Shown here one piece after another: positions 59,040-64,000 of a stretch of 64,000 nucleotides of DNA (position 1 is its first letter; each line of letters starts with the position of its first letter). Source of the DNA: Ophioderma brevispina. Taxonomy: Eukaryota > Echinodermata > Ophiuroidea > Amphilepidida > Ophiodermatidae. Below the pieces are notes generated by a model. That model did no database searches. It saw only the letters and a program-made list of their open reading frames with translations, and was not told the origin of the DNA. Where the stretch lies: positions 1 to 64,000 of the forward strand of contig JAMKCH010049206.1 of assembly GCA_023653785.1 (NCBI GenBank), given 5' to 3'. A program made the translations under genes and the position numbers.

Positions 59040-59860
59040 GGGACTGTCTATATAACGTCACCCTATTGGGCAATTTTGGGTATCATTCTCCTTGGTGACA
59101 ATAGAGCAAAGTTCATACACAACAGTGAAGATTTAATAGTCCCCCACACCAATTCTCATATCAGGAAGCCTGTTATAACCTGGTAGAGGCTATATGCTAT
59201 TCAACAGGTACCTGTTATAAAAGTAGTAAATACTATTTATTCATAACTTATGTTGATGCGCGTACCAATCAAATCTTTTGTAACATAAATATACGCACCT
59301 ACAACGCTGGGTCATTGATATCTCACAATGACCTCCGCGTTTGATGTCGACGCTCCTCAGTGACTCGCCTGTTGTGACGTTTTTCAAGACTACGATTCAA
59401 ATTTGAATAAATATGGGCCCTGAAAATGGATATATTTTTTCTTGATAGAGCCCAGCGGGTGTAAACTTAAAATGGCGAGAGCCATGATGTTGATGAAATG
59501 CAAAACAACAAGGGCAAGTTGCTAGTAACAACATTCCTAATATTATCATCCCAAGGAACAATGGGGATAGCTCGGGTACCAGACAGTAGACAAATTACAA
59601 CACCACTGAATGGATGAAAATTCATTGCGAAATTACATCTCGAACCAGGCCTCAATCGCCTTGCCCATTTACGTTAGGTACGCGAGTCATCATCTCAGCA
59701 TGAATTCATACCAATTGTCATGGCGCTCTTTGTTCTATACGTCGGATTTATTAATTTTCTTGATTATACAATTAACTAACGCGGACAATCATATTGACAC
59801 TTTTGAAGTAGAGCCAGAAGGGGGGCCGGGAGGGTGCTTTTAGTGCTGTTAAACGTGCCC
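59040..59860. other. Unassigned stretch
   Basis: No exon, repeat or RNA recognised. Confidence 0.4.
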
Positions 59861-59868
59861 ATGCATGC

Positions 59869-59985
59869 ATGTCAACCCATGCCCAGCGTAGCACCGGCCT
59901 TCGCGCGGTACTGCCACAACGGCTTGCATGTTGCGCAATGCACGAAGATGATTTGAGAAACCTGAGATTTGAAAAGAAAACACAG
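59869..59985 (+). CDS. Possible first exon (weak)
   Basis: ATG at 59869 opens 39 codons (MSTHAQRSTGLRAVLPQRLA and on to LRFEKKTQ), ending at a consensus CAG|GTAAGC donor in phase 0. The stretch is locally GC- and CpG-rich compared with its flanks. No second exon or homology was found, so this rests on the donor and composition only. Confidence 0.22.
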
Positions 59986-60029
59986 GTAAGCAGTGGCGCG
60001 AATGCATGCCGTGAGCTGGGCCCCATAAC

Positions 60030-61780
60030 GTTACGAAAGGTGAAGTGTAAACCTCAAGTCAGCAGTTTTAATTTAATAATACTATTTTAAAACAAAAACC
60101 AATATGCGCACTCCAAACAGTCAGACAGTATTTACGCAATGTAAAATAGGCATGATGATTGCGTGAACTGGTGGGATTCCTAAAGATATATTAACCCATG
60201 CATACATGACCTCTTCTGACGTTACAAACGTACTACTAGGTATTCAAAATCTCGATGATGTTATTTAATGCCCTAAGCAAAAATATAAGAGGCCCTCTGC
60301 CCAGAAATTAAAGTAAGCATCCGAAAAGCTCGAAAAGGAAAAATCACCGAGGCACGAGGTGATACAGGCCAGTGTGATATACTAAGTTAGGAGGTACATT
60401 CAGGACGTATCATTGTGACAGAGTGGTTGTTTTTAAGTCTGAAGTGACCCTTAGGTCGGCTAGGTGTCCATAGAACTTTAGGTTGTTAAAAGTAGGTATA
60501 ATTATATAAATAATGGTGGTGTATTCCTTTTTGCTTGAACACGGCAATACCACGGTATTATCGATTAGGCCTAAAAAAGTTCCCAAGACTGACAGACGCG
60601 ACGACATCATCAAGATCATGAATTGACATTTAGTTAGGGGGGTGGAATTATGAACTGCAGTTGAAGGATGTGGGCCCGCCGAACACTGAATTCATGCGGC
60701 TTTTGTGGAAGTAAGTATAGTCCCCTACACGTGCATGACCGCAGGCAACATTCACTTAAACTACGAAGGAAGACATATCAGCCCCGTAGCCGAAGACGAC
60801 TTTGATTGATGTGTTGTACCTCGGTGGCCAAATGAAGTTTGTAATATATTCCTGATTCTGACAATGATTTATCGATCGAGGCATTCTTTCAAATTTCATG
60901 CATTTTACCATCATAATGACAATGGTCCGACATGGTGACAGTGTCATTGTGTGTATGTAGTCTGTGACTGTCGCTCACAAATGCACGTGGAAAATAGGCA
61001 GATTAATTGGCTTATCTGGGAAACAAACATATTCGTTGTCCAGAACTAACGATATGTATTTATGATATAAACACCAGCAAATCACGAAGGGCACAGTTAG
61101 AACACTTTTATAAGGTCAAATGTTCTTCTTAAAACATCCCGGGTAAATGATCTTGAGCGGTGCTCCCGTACCAGAATAAAAATTGCGTTGATTTGCCATA
61201 AAAACTGCGGATGTATCAAAGTGCGCTACGGTGTGATGGTCAACATGTGTTGTCAAACGTAGACGTATGGGGACAATACCGGTACTCGAGAAGATTCCAT
61301 TGTTGTGTAGGTGGATATAGGTGGCACAACAAAAAATAAATAATGAGCTTGAATGAATTGGAGGGGAATATTGGCAGGAAACCTTAGGAAAATACAGTTT
61401 TGAGTACAGTACGCCCCCCTGGGAAAATTCATCGAACAAAAACAATACCTTCCTATCCAAAAAATAACCGCCCCAAAATAACTTAGCTGGGCGGTTTTTA
61501 ACCTCTAACTTAAAAATGTAAGTATTTACTTCAATGTATATGCATAAAATGTAGTAGAAGCTTTTACTAACAGTTTTACTAATAGCATTTGCTCAACAAC
61601 AGTTGACATGAAGTAGTAAAACTTCCATGATATGCATAAAAATCCAAGTATTTTATAGAGTTTTCCTAGTAGTCTGGGGCCAAAACCCATTTTTACATGA
61701 ACCCCCCCAAACGTAGCGTCCGCCAAAATTTTTTTTGGCCTTGTGTCTGCATCGTGACAAACCTCAGATTGAGAAAACTG
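60030..61780. other. Unassigned stretch
   Basis: Several ORFs on the minus strand (for example 61116-61460) lack known domains. Nothing else recognised. Confidence 0.35.
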
Positions 61781-61799
61781 AGGTGGTGCCAAAATTGCA

Positions 61800-62260
61800 C
61801 CCTGAGCATTTTGAAATATCCCAGATGGCCGCCAAGATGGCCGTCAACATAAAATTAGGCAATAACTCAGAACTTCTAAAAGCGGCTATAAAGAGATTCT
61901 TGTGTCATTCGTATAGGTTTTGTCTGTCAATGATTTCCAAAGTTGTATATTTTGAAATACAAAGTATTCCTTATGGATTCTAAGATGGCCCGCCACCACA
62001 TATATTAGAACGCTCAGCTTGTATAAGTCGCTATAAGGATGATCTTTGTGTCTTGTATGGTTTGTGGGGTCAATGAATTTCAAAATGTGTACTCCGTTTT
62101 AACACTTAAAGTCTCCCTATACAGAAATCCAGATGGCCGCCAGATGGCCGCAACACATAATTATAAATAGCATTAGCTCAGCTTCTACAGCTTATACAAT
62201 GATGATTAGTGCATTGTATAAAGTTAGTTTGTGTCAAAGAATTAAATTCCCCCATGTACT
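61800..62260. repeat. Three-unit tandem repeat with AGATGGCCGCC cores
   Basis: Units of roughly 125-175 bp begin near 61825, 61983 and 62129. Each starts with AGATGGCC/GCC words and continues through a CTCAG block, a TATAA block and a TTTGTGTC...TCAATGA-like block. The core resembles the ATGGC cores of the 9.1-kb tandem repeat; the remaining sequence differs. Confidence 0.6.
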
Positions 62261-62273
62261 GATTTTAACAAAC

Positions 62274-63066
62274 TTAACCCTCGTCTACGAGCCATTTTTT
62301 AACAAAACTCCGAAGGGGGGTGGTGGTTACACCCCCTGTGATTTTCGTTACTGAACACCCGTTCCTGTAAATTTGTACAAAGGATAGCTTAGAGGTTCTT
62401 CTTTCCATTGGTACCAAAATAAGTACAACCATCCCCATTTATGACGTCACCATGACGTCATAGTTGAGGAAAGTAAGAAATATGAATATAGGGTGGAAAA
62501 GTGATATTTCGCCAATTTTTAGCGACTCAAACCCCCCTATATAGCTCTTAAAATGATTTCTTATATAAAAACTAGTCATTTCCCTCAAGTAGAGTCAAAA
62601 ACCGCATGAAAAATCTGATTTTTCCTAACCTTTGGCGAAAAATTGAATTTCACTGTGTGTGTCTATGGAAATGGCAGTTAGTTTTGCTGACATGCGAATT
62701 TATGACGTCATTGCTGAAGAATGCTAGGGACATTGGTACTATTTTGGTACAAGGAAAGAGGAGGCCCATAGCTATCTTGGACCAAAATCAGTGTATGTGA
62801 TGTCCTGGTTGTGTTAGGCATGTGAGTACTTCTCATCCGGAGGGGGGGGGGGTGGTTACCCACCCCCCTATCGATACTTTGGATCACCCTGTATATTACC
62901 TATCCCGGTGGATGTTTGTTTTTCGATGTAAAAGGAGCGGCGGGAACAGGCAATGGACATTACAGTAAAAATTGGCACCCCAAAACAGGGGGTTTTAGCA
63001 AGCCGGGGAAGAAAAAACCTGACGGGGGGGGGTGGTTAACCCCCCCCTTCGGTAGACGAGGGTTGG
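62274..63066. mobile_element. TTAA MITE, copy 3 (CCCTCGTCTAC subfamily)
   Basis: TTAA at 62274-62277 precedes CCCTCGTCTACGAG. The right end GGTAGACGAGGG finishes at 63062 and is followed by TTGG instead of TTAA, perhaps mutated. The insert is about 785 bp and aligns along its length with 1683-2497. Three TGACGTCA palindromes lie at about 62441, 62453 and 62702. G/C runs near 62845, 62863, 63024 and 63041 pair with each other near the ends. Confidence 0.68.
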
Positions 63067-63069
63067 GTT

Positions 63070-64000
63070 ATAGCCTTCCATAAACCCGATCCAAGATGGA
63101 CTGCCACATGGCAACAAATGGGGCCGTCACAACATTTGCTTAGCTGTATTCTAGCTTCAGAAGTACATACGATTATGGGTTTCGGTCTTGCATTGGATTT
63201 TACGGCTAGTGTCACTGTTATCATTATTAGGATAGGTGAAACTCGGGCTGCTTAGCACAAATTCTTTACAAAAGAAGCTCCAAACTTGCAGTGAGCCTCT
63301 CAATCTGATCACCATCCAATGGTTTGATCGATATCGTTTTGATAGGATAGGAGAGCCCCTGTGGTGGTGAATGCTGATAATGCAGTTGCTATAGGAGTAA
63401 GCAAATGAATGAATATGAATTAAGTTTTGCATGGGGTTTAATAGTTCAAAATAATCCAACGTAGTGAGTGACAATGGCTTTAGCAGAAGAAAGAAACTGA
63501 ATGGGATTCGTTTCTTAAAACACAGAACTAATCTTTTCCAGAGTTTGAGGGGGTTTTATGACATCACTCACTGTGAGTAAAGAAATTCTTCTGTTACGAG
63601 TATGGACAAATACAACTTCCATGTTTGAAGATAGTGGGATATGAGGATAACAAGACCAAGTCGACAACTGATAAAATCGCTACAATAGAGAGCAGTCAGC
63701 TCAGCCAGAGTCCTCGAATAGCGGATGTGTTATTCTCTGAAATCCACAGGCAGTACGGAAAAGAACAAGACTGTGTTTGGGGTTTCTCATGTATCTATAC
63801 AAAAAAGCTTAGCCAAAGCGATTTTAGTGTCTACTTGATCTTTGATCGACTACTTGAGTGTTAGTATTCAAGGAGCAACAAAGAGCGTTTGCGCGCTGGA
63901 AAGCAGGGTCAGTGAGGAGCCACTGGACTTAGCCTGATGAGTGCCCTCTTCACACCACAGCAATATCTAATAATGTAAAAAACAAAGTACAACTACTCGA
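63070..64000. other. Unassigned window end
   Basis: The + strand frame 63625-63864 (79 codons, KIVGYEDNKTKSTTDKIATI onward) looks protein-like in composition, but I recognise no domain and no acceptor or donor supports it. Confidence 0.3.

Noticed and set aside
1..64000. CRISPR arrays, operons, prokaryotic promoters or terminators
   Set aside because: No regularly spaced identical repeats; splice sites, LINEs, SINE and MITEs all indicate animal nuclear DNA.
1..64000. LTR retrotransposon or endogenous retrovirus
   Set aside because: No paired LTRs, primer binding site, protease or integrase motifs were recognised; all RT pieces are of LINE type.

Overview
This is a window of animal nuclear DNA, dominated by transposable elements and poor in genes. 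There are no long intron-free host genes, operons or ribosome binding sites. Coding signal is limited to short exons with GT/AG borders and to decayed transposon proteins. SRCR exons, LINEs with restriction-like endonucleases, an L1/Tx1-like LINE, mariner and TTAA-type elements, and tandem repeats rich in ATGGC motifs together suggest a marine invertebrate, perhaps a non-vertebrate deuterostome such as an echinoderm, hemichordate or amphioxus. No species call is possible from sequence alone.

The one convincing host gene lies at about 42.2-51.7 kb on the + strand. It has four separate SRCR-domain exons (42251-42580, 44769-45125, 48888-49214, 51402-51696), each with a phase-1 acceptor and a phase-1 donor, as in exon-shuffled extracellular receptors. 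The domains are unusual: each lacks some or all of the residues of particular conserved disulfides. The last exon carries a one-base frameshift. Exon 2 is partly tandem-duplicated at 45586-45849. The introns are full of TIR elements, foldbacks and a tandem repeat carrying nuclear-receptor-like half-sites. No signal peptide, membrane exon, promoter or poly(A) site was found, so the gene is incomplete or extends beyond what I can recognise.

Layout. 1-450: remnant of a LINE restriction-like endonuclease. 1.7-6.2 kb: a TTAA-flanked MITE, foldback elements and G/C tracts. 6.2-8.1 kb: a decayed APE-type LINE split by a 500-bp insertion. 9.0-18.0 kb: a 9-kb mosaic of direct and inverted copies of one repeat, containing further TTAA MITEs. 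19.6-24.9 kb: an L1/Tx1-like LINE split by two insertions and a 56-base G tract. 26.8-30 kb: a CpG-rich MITE and a tRNA-derived SINE. 35.8-41.4 kb: nested TIR elements and a large foldback. 42-52 kb: the SRCR gene. 52.5-56.4 kb: a 5'-truncated R2-superfamily LINE on the minus strand with a recognisable 35-bp target-site duplication. 57.0-57.7 kb: a mariner transposase fragment and a TTA-flanked MITE. 61.8-63.1 kb: an ATGGC tandem repeat and another TTAA MITE. The remainder is unassigned.

Several insertions leave both filled and empty copies of the same site in the window, so their boundaries can be read directly. Many repeat copies differ from each other mainly by one-base indels. Either they are old or the assembly is imperfectly polished, and reading frames should be treated with that in mind.
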